Assembly (NCBI GenBank): GCA_013911345.1
Contig: JACETJ010000008.1
Coordinates: forward strand, 1-19,651
Source of the DNA: Congregibacter sp.
GTDB lineage: Bacteria; Pseudomonadota; Gammaproteobacteria; Pseudomonadales; Halieaceae
Direction: 5' to 3'
DNA: 19,651 nt
The notes under the pieces are model-generated. The model was not told where the DNA came from. It worked only from the letters and a program-made list of their open reading frames with translations, and did no database searches. Positions within the stretch are counted from its first letter, which is position 1. Each line of letters starts with the position of its first letter. Positions 1-8,080 of this stretch are shown here, piece after piece. Position numbers and translations under genes: made by a program.

Positions 1-1085
1 GTGATCTCGATGAAGTCGAGAATAAAGCCGAGTAAAAACATCACCAACATGACCACCAGCAACGCCATGTGGGGCCCGCCCCCTAGCTCCTCGAAGAAGG
101 TCTCAATCAGGCTGTCGCCACCGAACCCGCGGAACACGAGAGAAAAGACGGCTGCGCCAATGAGAATGAGAAAAACCATGCTGGTGGTGTAGAGCGTCGA
201 GCGCGAAATGTCCCGCATCACAGCCAGCGTGAGTGCCCCCCGCACCAGGGCCAAGAGCAAAGCGCCCGTGGCGCCGACACCTGCAGCCTCCGTCGGGGTC
301 GCCGCGCCGGCCAGAATGGAGCCTAGGACCAGCACGATAAGCCCCAGAGGTGGCAGCACCGCTACAACCGTTGCGCGGGTATCGGCCTTGTCTACGACAG
401 CGGGGGGTGCGATGGACGGCTGCAGCGCGGCGCGAGCTAACACATAGGCGAGATACAGCAATACCAGCACGACGCCTGGGATCATCGCGCCCACAAAGAG
501 GTCGCCCACCGAGATGGTATCGGTGTTGATGATGTCCATTCTCAGCTGGGCTTGTTGATAAGCGCTCGACATGATGTCGCCCAACAGAACCAGTGCAATC
601 GAGGGCGGAATAATCTGACCGAGGGTTCCGGTAGCGCAGATGGTGCCAGTTGCCAGTTGGGGCTGATAGCCGGCCCTCAGCATGGTCGGGAGGGCCAGCA
701 CCCCCATGGTGACGACCGTTGCACCGACAATGCCTGTGCTGGCCGCCAGCAGCGCTCCGACCACAATGACCGCCACGCCTAAGCCACCGGGTCGCTCCCC
801 AAACAAACCAGCCATATTGGCCAACAGGTCTTCAGCGATTTTTGCTCGCTCCAGTACCACCCCCATCAGAATAAACAGGGGCACCGCCACGAGGGTTTCG
901 TTGCTCATTGTGCCGAAAATGCGTCCGGTCAGTGCGGTGAGGTAGTCCGGGTCAAAGTGTCCGAGCAGAATACCCAACGCAGCAAATCCCAGCGCCGTGC
1001 CGCCCAGTGTCAGTGCCACGGGGAAGCCCAATAGCAACACCCCACAGACGACAATAAACATGGTGAGCGCCAATTGCCCTTCCAT
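1..1085 (-). CDS. dctM: TRAP transporter large permease (DctM family), 3' end cut off by window edge
   Basis: This is the large membrane subunit of a tripartite ATP-independent periplasmic (TRAP) transporter, which moves a solute delivered by a periplasmic binding protein, driven by an ion gradient. About 361 codons are visible; family members are usually near 430, so the C-terminus lies beyond base 1. The minus-strand frame is open throughout. The protein begins MEGQLALTMFIVVCGVLLL, followed by FGTMSNETLVAVPLFILMGV, GATVVTMG, TGTLGQIIPPS and a hydrophilic insert LGDIMSSAYQQAQLR. The insert resembles the subfamily often labelled mannitol/chloroaromatic TRAP, although the substrate cannot be read from sequence. 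The ATG overlaps the dctQ stop by one base (TGATG), indicating translational coupling. No dctP is visible upstream; it may lie beyond the left edge or elsewhere. Confidence 0.93.
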   Translation of the reverse strand, partial: MEGQLALTMFIVVCGVLLLGFPVALTLGGTALGFAALGILLGHFDPDYLTALTGRIFGTMSNETLVAVPLFILMGVVLERAKIAEDLLANMAGLFGERPGGLGVAVIVVGALLAASTGIVGATVVTMGVLALPTMLRAGYQPQLATGTICATGTLGQIIPPSIALVLLGDIMSSAYQQAQLRMDIINTDTISVGDLFVGAMIPGVVLVLLYLAYVLARAALQPSIAPPAVVDKADTRATVVAVLPPLGLIVLVLGSILAGAATPTEAAGVGATGALLLALVRGALTLAVMRDISRSTLYTTSMVFLILIGAAVFSLVFRGFGGDSLIETFFEELGGGPHMALLVVMLVMFLLGFILDFIEI

Positions 1086-1600
1086 CAGATGCTGTCTCGT
1101 TGTCGGAGGACGGTCAGAGCGCGAGAAATATGAATCAAGGCCTGGAGGGTGAGAAGCATTGCCATCGCGGGAATCAGCGTCTTCAGCAGGTATACGAAGG
1201 GCAGCCCGCCGGGCTCCGGGGATGCCTCCCTGGCAGACCAGCTGTCCATCACGTAGTCCCAAGAGCCCCAGCCGATCAGTCCGCACAGCGGCAGGGTAAA
1301 GACAACATGGCCAAGCCCGTTTACCCATGCCTGTTGCCGTTGAGAGAAACGCCGATAAAAGATATCAACCCTCACGTGTTGATCTGCCTGCAGCGCCACC
1401 GCCGCGCCCAGCATAAAAATCGCGGCGTGGAGATACTGCACGGACTCTTGAGCGGCTATCGCGCCGGTGTTGAAGCCGTAGCGCAACACCACGATGAACA
1501 ATACGAGTAGCGCCATAATGGGCACGCACCAGCAGACGGTGCGCCCTAGCCAGACTATGCCTTGATCCAGTTTGCTCGCCAATGGGGCGTCGGGTGGCAT
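1085..1600 (-). CDS. dctQ: TRAP transporter small permease (DctQ family)
   Basis: This is the small membrane subunit of the TRAP transporter, pairing with the DctM encoded immediately downstream. The chosen start gives 171 residues. Four hydrophobic segments are visible: around VCWCVPIMALLVLFIVVLRY, AAIFMLGAAVALQA, HVVFTLPLCGLIGWG and LIPAMAMLLTLQALIHI. The HVRVD motif after the second segment is typical of DctQ. An in-frame ATG at 1642 would add 14 hydrophilic residues. I prefer 1600 because it leaves 75 rather than 33 bases for the divergent dctQ/yaaA promoters, but neither start has a strong ribosome binding site. The assignment to the family is safe; the start and the substrate are not. 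Confidence 0.88.
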   Translation of the reverse strand: MPPDAPLASKLDQGIVWLGRTVCWCVPIMALLVLFIVVLRYGFNTGAIAAQESVQYLHAAIFMLGAAVALQADQHVRVDIFYRRFSQRQQAWVNGLGHVVFTLPLCGLIGWGSWDYVMDSWSAREASPEPGGLPFVYLLKTLIPAMAMLLTLQALIHISRALTVLRQRDSI

Positions 1601-1675
1601 GAGAATCTCGCGGTTTTTATCGTGGACGTGCAAGGTTATCATTCTGGCTCAACAGATTGCAGAAGAGGCGAACCC

Positions 1676-2458
1676 GTGCTTTCTATTCTGTCGCCGGCTA
1701 AAACGCTCGATTACGAGACGGTGCCGACTACCAAAAAATCAACGCAGCCTTTATTTATTGATCAGGCGTCCTTGCTGGTTAACAGCGCTCGCAAAATGAA
1801 TCCTGAAGATATTCAGAATTTAATGGGGGTGTCGGAAAAAATCGCGACCCTGAATCACGAGCGTTTTATGAATTGGGAGCCCGAATTTTCGCTGAAAAAC
1901 GCCAAGCAATCTGTTCTCGCGTTTAAGGGGGATGTCTACACGGGTCTGCAGGCAGAGACTTTGGGTGCCGACGAGTTGGCCTTCGCGCAGAAGCATCTGC
2001 GTATTCTTTCGGGCCTCTATGGCTTGCTGAGGCCGCTGGATCTAATGCAGCCTTATCGCCTGGAGATGGGTTTGCCTTTTGCCAATTCGGGCGGGAAAAA
2101 TCTCTATGAATTCTGGGGAGACCGCATTACTGAGGTGTTGGGGCAACACATTAAGGCGAGTGGCAGTCCGGTTCTGGTCAACCTCGCGTCCAACGAATAC
2201 TTCAAGGCGGTGAAGCCGAAGTCACTGGACGTGGAGGTCATCACACCACAGTTTCGCGACCTGAAAAATGGCCAATACAAAATGATTTCCTTCTTCGCGA
2301 AGAAGGCCCGCGGGGTCATGGCCCGTTACATCATCCAAAAAGGCCTCAACGAACCTGAGGGGCTTAAGCACTTTGCGAGCGATGGCTACTATTACAGCCC
2401 AGAACACTCAGAGGGAAACAACTGGGTATTCTTGCGCGACGCCCCCCCTCAGGGCTAA
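1676..2458 (+). CDS. yaaA: Peroxide stress protein YaaA (DUF328/UPF0246)
   Basis: YaaA is a cytoplasmic protein that in E. coli lowers free iron under hydrogen peroxide stress and so limits DNA and protein damage; the family binds DNA. The 260 residues (E. coli about 258) carry the family hallmarks: the N-terminal LSPAKTLDYE, then GDVYTGLQA, LRILSGLYGLLRPLDLMQPYRLEMG, LYEFWGDRIT, NLASNEYFKAV and a C-terminal region with FFAKKARGVMARYI. The frame is open from 1562, but the conserved N-terminus and the GAGG seven bases before GTG 1676 fix that start. It is divergent from dctQ and ends tail-to-tail with the FemAB-like gene, the stop codons overlapping by four bases. Confidence 0.96.
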   Translation: MLSILSPAKTLDYETVPTTKKSTQPLFIDQASLLVNSARKMNPEDIQNLMGVSEKIATLNHERFMNWEPEFSLKNAKQSVLAFKGDVYTGLQAETLGADELAFAQKHLRILSGLYGLLRPLDLMQPYRLEMGLPFANSGGKNLYEFWGDRITEVLGQHIKASGSPVLVNLASNEYFKAVKPKSLDVEVITPQFRDLKNGQYKMISFFAKKARGVMARYIIQKGLNEPEGLKHFASDGYYYSPEHSEGNNWVFLRDAPPQG

Positions 2459-3600
2459 TCAAGCTCCTGTTTGAAGGGTAATAAAGTCGCGGCCTCACGC
2501 TGGTAGGCGCGGACCTGTTCTGATTCCTGTTCCGCGAACTGTGCCACGGCTTCCCGCAAGCGCTCGTCGACAATCCAGTGATTGGAATAAGTCAGAATGG
2601 GCTCGAACCCCCGCTGGATTTTGTGCTCCCCTTGCGCGCCGGGGTCGAAGCGAGACAGCCCTGCCTCGATACAGTACTCAATGCCGCGGTAATAGCAGGC
2701 CTCGAAATGCAAGAACTCAAATTCTGCGAGGCAGCCCCAATACCGTCCATAAAGCGTGTTCTCTCCCTCAAAAAAGAGAGAGGCGGCAACCGGTTGCTCT
2801 GCTCGTTCGGCAATCACCATGACCGGTGTGCCCCCCAGGTCCGGGCAGGATTGCGTGAAAAACGCTTCTGTCAGATAGCCGCCGTGCCCCGAGCGTTTGG
2901 CGTAGGTTGTCTGGTAGCAGCGATGAAAAAATTGCCACTGCTCGGGGCCGATCTCCTCGCCCTTTAGTGTTTTTAGTGAGAGCCCTTGGCGTGAGATCTG
3001 CTCGCGTTCCCGCCGGAGATTCTTACGTTTGCGACTACTGAAACGATCGAGAAAATCCTGAAAGTCACGATAGTCGCGGTTAAACCAGTGGAATTGTGTT
3101 GTCAGCCTCTGTGGCATCTCACAGTGACGTAGCTGATTTGAGGATGTCTCATCCAGAAACAAAACATGCCAGCTCGAGATCTCGAGCTGCTCGCTCAGGG
3201 CTTTGACACATGTGGCCATAGTGGAGGGCGTGGTCGCGTCTCCAGCCAAATTACCGAGACGCTGCCCGGTTGCCGGCGTGAAAGGAATCGCTGTCACCAG
3301 CTTAGGGTAGTAGCTCAGCCCCATGCGCTGCCAAGCATCAGCCCAGGACCAATCAAAGACGTATTCGCCGTAGCTATGAGTTTTCAGATACGCGGGGAGG
3401 ATACCAACCGGCGCGCCGCTTTGTTCTAAAGTGATATGCGCCGGTTGCCAGCCGCTCTCGGCCGTGGTGCATCCCGACGTCTCCAGCCCGTGGAGGAAAT
3501 CCCAGCGCAGAAAAGGATCGCTATCACCAAAGCAGGACTGCCACAGCGCGGGGTCGAGCTCGGCGATGGACCGATGCAGCTTGGCGTCAAAGGTGTCCAT
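2455..3600 (-). CDS. FemAB-like / GNAT-fold protein, COG3146 family (peptidogalycan-type acyltransferase)
   Basis: This belongs to a widespread proteobacterial family of about 380 residues related to FemAB and GNAT acyltransferases (COG3146). The biochemical role is not established, so no substrate is proposed. The 381-residue protein shows family blocks in order: DPFLRWDFLHGLETSG near the N-terminus, GILPAYLKTHSYGEYVFDWSWADA, YYPKLVTAIPFTPATG, FSSRKRKNLRRER, the acetyl-CoA-type fold half with AASLFFEGENTLYGRYWG, and FDPGAQGEHKIQRGFEP near the C-terminus. The ATG at 3600 lies five bases after the ubiA stop; an upstream in-frame start at 3672 would overlap ubiA by 67 bases and precede the conserved region. 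It is probably the last gene of a recG-ubiA-linked transcript. Confidence 0.9.
   Translation of the reverse strand: MDTFDAKLHRSIAELDPALWQSCFGDSDPFLRWDFLHGLETSGCTTAESGWQPAHITLEQSGAPVGILPAYLKTHSYGEYVFDWSWADAWQRMGLSYYPKLVTAIPFTPATGQRLGNLAGDATTPSTMATCVKALSEQLEISSWHVLFLDETSSNQLRHCEMPQRLTTQFHWFNRDYRDFQDFLDRFSSRKRKNLRREREQISRQGLSLKTLKGEEIGPEQWQFFHRCYQTTYAKRSGHGGYLTEAFFTQSCPDLGGTPVMVIAERAEQPVAASLFFEGENTLYGRYWGCLAEFEFLHFEACYYRGIEYCIEAGLSRFDPGAQGEHKIQRGFEPILTYSNHWIVDERLREAVAQFAEQESEQVRAYQREAATLLPFKQELD
3170..3189. repeat. Perfect 20-base palindrome inside the COG3146-family gene
   Basis: CAGCTCGAGA is followed immediately by its reverse complement TCTCGAGCTG. It codes for QLEISSW in the minus-strand gene, so it may simply reflect codon choice, but a perfect palindrome this long is uncommon by chance. 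The sequence is seen directly; no function is claimed. Confidence 0.9.
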
Positions 3601-3605
3601 GGGGA

Positions 3606-4544
3606 TCAGGTGGCGACGGGGCCAATCCAGAAGTGGCCGCACAGGCCCAGAAGGATAATCAGGCCGATCCACTTACTTTGGTTAAAGGCCGCAAAGCATT
3701 GCTTGACGTTGCGCTCCCGAATTAGCCACAAATGCCGGGCAAACAAGACGCCAACAGTGGCGACTGCAGCGTAATAGATTGGACCTAATGCAAAGGCAAC
3801 GCCACAGCGCCAAAAGGCGATGAGGCAGAGGCACTGCAACAAGCCAATGATGCGCACGTCAAGATGGCCAAAGAGAATAGCGGTGGATTTAATGCCGACT
3901 GATAGATCGTCTTCCCGATCTACCATGGCGTATTGGGTGTCATAGACAACGGTCCACAGCAGGTTGGCAAAAAACAGCCACCACAGCGCACTGGGTAATG
4001 CATTGATGCTCGCCGCGAAGGCCATGGGAATGCTCCACGAGAAGGCAATGCCGAGCACGATCTGCGGCAAGTGGGTAATCCGCTTCATTAGCGGATAGAT
4101 CAGCGCCAGACCCGCTCCCGCAACGGACAGCTGGATAGTGAGCGGGTTAGTCAATGCCACAAGGCCTAGAGCGGTAGCCAGAAGTAACACGAGCAAAGAC
4201 ACTGCTTCTTTGACCGTCAATGCGCCGGTGACCAGCGGGCGGAGTCGTGTGCGTTCTACATGCCCATCAAGATTTCGGTCAGCGAGGTCGTTGGCAATGC
4301 ACCCGGCCGCTCGCATCACCACGATACCGACCAAAAAGATGGCGAGCAGCCTAGACTCCGGAAAACCTTCGTTGGCCAGCGCAAGACCCCACAGCGTTGG
4401 GGCGGCGAGCAAGAAAGTACCGATCGGTTTGTCGAAGCGCATGATCTCCAGCGCAGCACGCCATTTGGACGAGGCGCCAAGATCAGGGATGTTCAACGAA
4501 GGGGATGGCTCACTCAAAGCAATGCATTCGTGACTCGCGGCCAC
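3606..4544 (-). CDS. ubiA: 4-hydroxybenzoate polyprenyltransferase UbiA
   Basis: UbiA attaches the polyprenyl tail to 4-hydroxybenzoate in the inner membrane, the committed membrane step of ubiquinone synthesis. Both Mg-diphosphate motifs are intact: NDLADRNLDGHVERTRLRP and YDTQYAMVDREDDLSVGIKS. Several hydrophobic helices and KRITHLPQIVLGIAFSWSIP are close to E. coli UbiA (290 residues). The frame is open from ATG 4622, which would overlap recG by 37 bases and add an Arg-rich stretch absent from E. coli UbiA. GTG 4544 (312 residues) was chosen; TTG 4517 or 4496 are also possible and none has a convincing ribosome binding site. It follows recG and precedes the FemAB-like gene by five bases. 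UbiC is not in the window. Confidence 0.95.
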   Translation of the reverse strand: MAASHECIALSEPSPSLNIPDLGASSKWRAALEIMRFDKPIGTFLLAAPTLWGLALANEGFPESRLLAIFLVGIVVMRAAGCIANDLADRNLDGHVERTRLRPLVTGALTVKEAVSLLVLLLATALGLVALTNPLTIQLSVAGAGLALIYPLMKRITHLPQIVLGIAFSWSIPMAFAASINALPSALWWLFFANLLWTVVYDTQYAMVDREDDLSVGIKSTAILFGHLDVRIIGLLQCLCLIAFWRCGVAFALGPIYYAAVATVGVLFARHLWLIRERNVKQCFAAFNQSKWIGLIILLGLCGHFWIGPVAT

Positions 4545-4585
4545 ACAGTCTAGCGGCCTGCGGGTGGGGATGCGACATCGCCTGA

Positions 4586-6649
4586 TCAGACTCTGGCAAA
4601 GTCCGCGCGGGCCCCTGCCCATCGGTGCATCAGGGCCTCCGCGCGACCCGGGTCGCTTTCGTAAAGTCTCCCTGCTATCTCCTGTGCTTCGATTAGCAGT
4701 TGCTCATGCTCGGGAAGCAGGGCAACTCTAAATGTCGCGAGACCCGTCTGCCGTGTTCCGAGCAGCTCGCCCGGCCCACGGATTTCTAGATCTGCTTCAG
4801 CAATCACGAAGCCATCGTGGGAATCCTGCATGACTTTCAGCCGTTGCTGAGCGGTGTCTGAAAGCGGTTGGCGGTAAAGAAGCAGGCAGTGGCTGTCTAT
4901 CGCTCCGCGCCCCACTCGGCCTCTCAGTTGGTGTAGTTGGGCGAGCCCAAGGCGCTCTGCATTGTCAATAATCATGAGACTCGCATTCGGCACGTCCACC
5001 CCAACTTCGATCACTGTGGTGGCGACCAGCAGCTGGATGTCACCAGCCTTGAACGCGGCCATGACCTCCGCTTTTTCTAGCGGCTTAAGCTTGCCGTGTA
5101 CCAGACCGATATGAAGGCCTGAAAGGGTCTGTTGCAGTTGCTCGAGCGTCGCTTCCGCTGCCTCAATCTCCAGTGCGTCGCTCTCCTCAATGGCAGTGCA
5201 CACCCAGTAGGCCTGCCTCCCTTCTCGACAGGCGGCCCCCACGCGCTGGATTACGGCGTCGCGCCGCGTTTGATCGATTAGGGTTGTGGTGACTGGCTGA
5301 CGACCGGGTGGCAGCTCGTCAATGACAGAGCAGTCAAGGTCACCATAGGCAACCATAGCGAGCGAGCGTGGGATCGGTGTAGCGGTCAGTGCCAGCTGAT
5401 GCGGGTGCTCGTCTCCTGCGCCCTTGTCGGCCAATGATAGTCGTTGGTGTACACCGAACCTGTGCTGCTCGTCGACAATGATCAGGCCGAGCCTGTGGAA
5501 CTGCACGTCTTCTTGAAACAATGCGTGGGTCCCCACCACCACAGGGGCCTCGCCGCTTGCCAATTGGCTCAAGACGGTTTGCCTCACTTTGCCTTTGGTT
5601 CTTCCGCTCAGCCAGGCGACAGGCTGCTTGAGTGGCGAAAACCATGCTTCAAGGTTGGCGTAATGCTGCTCCGCCAGGAGCTCGGTCGGCGCCATGAAGG
5701 CGACCTGGTATCCGGCCGCGATCGTATCCAGCGCTGCCTGTGCGGCTACCAGCGTTTTACCTGAACCAACATCCCCTTGAACCAGCCTCAACATGGGTTG
5801 TGTTTGCGCCATGTCAGCCATCAACTCTTTTACGACACGCTGCTGAGCGGCAGTGGGCTTGAATGGCAGGTCGGCCAGAAATGCGGCTGACGCAGCGGAC
5901 GAGGGTGCGATCGCGGGCGCCGGATGCTGCCGCTCGGCGTCTCTGACGCCTTGCACGGTGAGTTGATGAGCAATGAGCTCCTCGCGAGCCAGCCGAATTT
6001 GAGCGGGGTGGGTGCCTTGCTGAATCTGGCTTAGCTCAGCATTGGGTGGCGGGTTATGCAAAAAAGTGATGGCATCGGCCAAGGTAATGCTGTCGTCCGT
6101 AATCTGCCTCAGCAGATCTTCGGGTGGGTTTTTGCTGAGCAGGTTAAGTGCTTGGCCACAAAGCTTGCGCCAGGTGCTTTGTCCCAGCCCGCTGGCCGTT
6201 GGGTAGACCGGCGTCAATGCGGCCTCAACGAGATCAGCACCCGCGCCCAAGCGATATTCGGGATGAATCATCTCGACTTGCCCGCCGAGCCAACGCGGGG
6301 TGCCAAACAGCTGCACGGTAGTTCCCTGTTTGAATTGCGAAACCTGAGACTGTCGAAAATGAAAAAACCGTAGCGTGAGCAAGCCGGTGCCATCTTCTAC
6401 CTTGACCAACAGTGTTCTTCTTCGGCCCATGGTCACAGCGGCAGCGCGGACTTCCGCTTCGACCACCGCATCTACCTGATCCCGCAACCCTCCAATGGCG
6501 GTAATCTGCGTTCGGTCCTGATACCGGAGAGGGAAATGAAAGAGCAGGTCTTCCAAGGAGTAGATACCCAGGTCGGCCAGCCGGGACGACATTTTTTCGC
6601 CCACTCCCCGCAGGCCGGTAACAGGTTGTTGAAGGATGGTTTGACTCAA
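4586..6649 (-). CDS. recG: ATP-dependent DNA helicase RecG
   Basis: RecG is a double-stranded DNA translocase that regresses stalled replication forks and branch-migrates Holliday and D-loop structures. The 687 residues (E. coli 693) show the N-terminal wedge/OB region (LFHFPLRYQDRT near 37, FFHFRQ near 95), Walker A GDVGSGKT at 292-299, the MAPTELLAEQHY motif near 319, DEQHRFG at 393-399, TATPIPRS, and the second helicase lobe with QLRGRVGRG. The start is TTG: the next in-frame ATG is at codon 20, inside the conserved N-terminus, and no other start lies between this TTG and the divergent epimerase. A GGGG sits about six bases before it. It heads a probable recG-ubiA-FemAB-like transcript and is divergent from the epimerase gene. 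Confidence 0.97.
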   Translation of the reverse strand: MSQTILQQPVTGLRGVGEKMSSRLADLGIYSLEDLLFHFPLRYQDRTQITAIGGLRDQVDAVVEAEVRAAAVTMGRRRTLLVKVEDGTGLLTLRFFHFRQSQVSQFKQGTTVQLFGTPRWLGGQVEMIHPEYRLGAGADLVEAALTPVYPTASGLGQSTWRKLCGQALNLLSKNPPEDLLRQITDDSITLADAITFLHNPPPNAELSQIQQGTHPAQIRLAREELIAHQLTVQGVRDAERQHPAPAIAPSSAASAAFLADLPFKPTAAQQRVVKELMADMAQTQPMLRLVQGDVGSGKTLVAAQAALDTIAAGYQVAFMAPTELLAEQHYANLEAWFSPLKQPVAWLSGRTKGKVRQTVLSQLASGEAPVVVGTHALFQEDVQFHRLGLIIVDEQHRFGVHQRLSLADKGAGDEHPHQLALTATPIPRSLAMVAYGDLDCSVIDELPPGRQPVTTTLIDQTRRDAVIQRVGAACREGRQAYWVCTAIEESDALEIEAAEATLEQLQQTLSGLHIGLVHGKLKPLEKAEVMAAFKAGDIQLLVATTVIEVGVDVPNASLMIIDNAERLGLAQLHQLRGRVGRGAIDSHCLLLYRQPLSDTAQQRLKVMQDSHDGFVIAEADLEIRGPGELLGTRQTGLATFRVALLPEHEQLLIEAQEIAGRLYESDPGRAEALMHRWAGARADFARV

Positions 6650-6658
6650 GTGTGCCCC

Positions 6659-6690
6659 GATACGAAAAAGTGTCGTGGTAGTCTCGTATC
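6659..6690. repeat. Inverted repeat in the recG / epimerase divergent intergenic region
   Basis: GATACGA (6659-6665) and TCGTATC (6684-6690) form a perfect 7-base inverted repeat separated by 18 bases, with a further ACGA/TCGT pair inside (6662-6665 and 6673-6676). It lies in the 71-base gap between two divergent starts, where an operator would be expected. A regulator is not identified. Confidence 0.5.
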
Positions 6691-6720
6691 TTAGCGATTG
6701 TTTGATAAGGCCGTGAAGCC

Positions 6721-7554
6721 ATGAAGGTGCTGATCCTAGGCTGTGGTGACATTGGCACGCGTGTGGGCTTATCCCTGTTCGAACTGGGCTGGCATGTCAC
6801 CGCTGTGCGCCGCAACCCTGATCTGCTCCCAGAGGTCTTTGAGCGTCGCGGGGCGGACCTGACAGATGGGAAAGCGCTTTCTGATTTGGCATTGGCTGAG
6901 CCTGACTATGTGGTAGTGACCCCACTGCCGCAATCCTATGACCCTGAGGGGTACAAAACCGGTTTTGCGAGGGTTGCCGAGATACTTGCAGGCCAGAGCT
7001 GGTTTTCGAAGTGCCGCCGGGTTATCTGGATTTCGTCCACCCGCGTCTATGGGGAGTCACAGGGAGGCTGGGTGGACGAACACTCACCGCTCAATACTGC
7101 CGAACCACAGGCCATGGCCATGGTCGCTGCCGAGGCGATTATTCGCCGCGGAGTGACCGCCACCATTATTCGGCCCGCGGGGGTGTATGGAGACCCAGAG
7201 GGGATGCTGATGCGGCGGGTACGAGCCGGTGAAGGGGGCGCGACGGGTGCTCTTTATGGCAATCGCATTCATCGCGAGGATTTATCGCGGCTTATCGTTC
7301 ACTGTTTGGGGCGTGACGCCGCCGGTGGCTCGGTGCCGCCGACGTTGGTCGGCGCCGATGATGATCATGCGCCGATCCATCAGGTCGAGGATTGGTTGGC
7401 TGCGCGGCTTAATGTCACTTTATCTCGACAGGCAGGCAGCGCTAACCCTCGCGCCAACCGGCGCTGTCGAAACGCATTACTCGAGAAAATAGGCTTTCGG
7501 CTGTGCTACCCCACTTGGCGAGAGGGATATGAAGCGATGCTGAATCAAGCCTGA
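6721..7554 (+). CDS. NAD(P)-dependent epimerase/dehydratase-like protein (extended SDR, YeeZ-like)
   Basis: This is a 277-residue Rossmann-fold protein of the extended short-chain dehydrogenase superfamily, closest in style to the YeeZ group, whose substrate is not known. The N-terminal MKVLILGCGDIG carries the GxGxxG dinucleotide motif at residues 7-12. VIWISSTRVYGE supplies the usual Ser and Tyr region, followed by ATIIRPAGVYGD and a C-terminal sugar-binding-like part ending FRLCYPTWREGYEAML, as in YeeZ-type proteins. The classic YxxxK is not evident: the segment after VYGE reads AMAMVAAEAI with no lysine, so catalysis by the standard route is doubtful. It stands alone, divergent from recG and 28 bases tail-to-tail from ridA. 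Confidence 0.85.
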   Translation: MKVLILGCGDIGTRVGLSLFELGWHVTAVRRNPDLLPEVFERRGADLTDGKALSDLALAEPDYVVVTPLPQSYDPEGYKTGFARVAEILAGQSWFSKCRRVIWISSTRVYGESQGGWVDEHSPLNTAEPQAMAMVAAEAIIRRGVTATIIRPAGVYGDPEGMLMRRVRAGEGGATGALYGNRIHREDLSRLIVHCLGRDAAGGSVPPTLVGADDDHAPIHQVEDWLAARLNVTLSRQAGSANPRANRRCRNALLEKIGFRLCYPTWREGYEAMLNQA

Positions 7555-7582
7555 ATTTCTGAAGCCGGCCAGGCCAAAGCAG

Positions 7583-7966
7583 TTACACCGACAATATGGC
7601 CTCGACCTCAATACGGGCACCTTTGGGCAGTGCGGCGACTTGCACGCAGGCTCTCGCGGGATAGGGTTCTTCGAAGTGGCGCGACATGACCGCGTTCACC
7701 GCGTCAAAATCTCCCAGATCGATCAATGAGATATTGATTTTCACTGCATTATCCAGCGTGCCGCCCGCTGCCTCGGCGACAGCGCCCAGGTTGTTGAACA
7801 CCCGCTCGGCCTCCGCACTGATATCGCCCTCAATCATCGTCATTGAAACTGGGTCGAGCGGTATCTGCCCTGATATCCATACGGTATTTCCCACCTTGAT
7901 GCCCTGTGAATAGGGCCCGATCGCCTGAGGCGCGGCCTGGGTAGCAATAACGGCTCTATTGGACAC
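7583..7966 (-). CDS. ridA: RidA family reactive enamine/imine deaminase
   Basis: RidA hydrolyses reactive enamine and imine intermediates released by PLP enzymes such as threonine dehydratase, protecting other enzymes from damage. The 127-residue product matches the usual cytosolic length. Family marks are GPYSQGIKVGNTVWISGQIP near 17-36, NAVKINISLIDLGDF near 73-87, and YPARACVQVAALPKGARIEVE with Arg105, which binds the substrate carboxylate. The start is GTG 7966, set by a near-perfect AAGGAG six bases upstream. The frame continues upstream to GTG 8068 and would encode a signal-peptide-like leader (see findings). The gene follows spoT, as in Pseudomonas, and probably shares its transcript. 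Confidence 0.95.
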   Translation of the reverse strand: MSNRAVIATQAAPQAIGPYSQGIKVGNTVWISGQIPLDPVSMTMIEGDISAEAERVFNNLGAVAEAAGGTLDNAVKINISLIDLGDFDAVNAVMSRHFEEPYPARACVQVAALPKGARIEVEAILSV

Positions 7967-8080
7967 AACGGTCTCCTTTGGATGCGCGCGTAACGCCTTA
8001 TTGAATAACGGACTGATGAGGGCTGCAAGGCCAAGGACAAAGCCGCGGCGGTGGGTGTTCAAGGCCACTGAGGGAGCCGG

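Noticed and set aside
1..945. Several plus-strand open frames at the left edge
   Set aside because: They are shadows of the minus-strand dctM; their products are Ser/Thr/Arg-rich with no family features.
1614..1642. TTTTTA-N17-TATCAT as a yaaA promoter
   Set aside because: The -10 is reasonable but the -35 matches at only three positions, so it is not strong enough to list.
1562..1675. 38-residue upstream extension of yaaA
   Set aside because: It is antisense to the dctQ N-terminal coding region and not conserved; GTG 1676 matches the family start.
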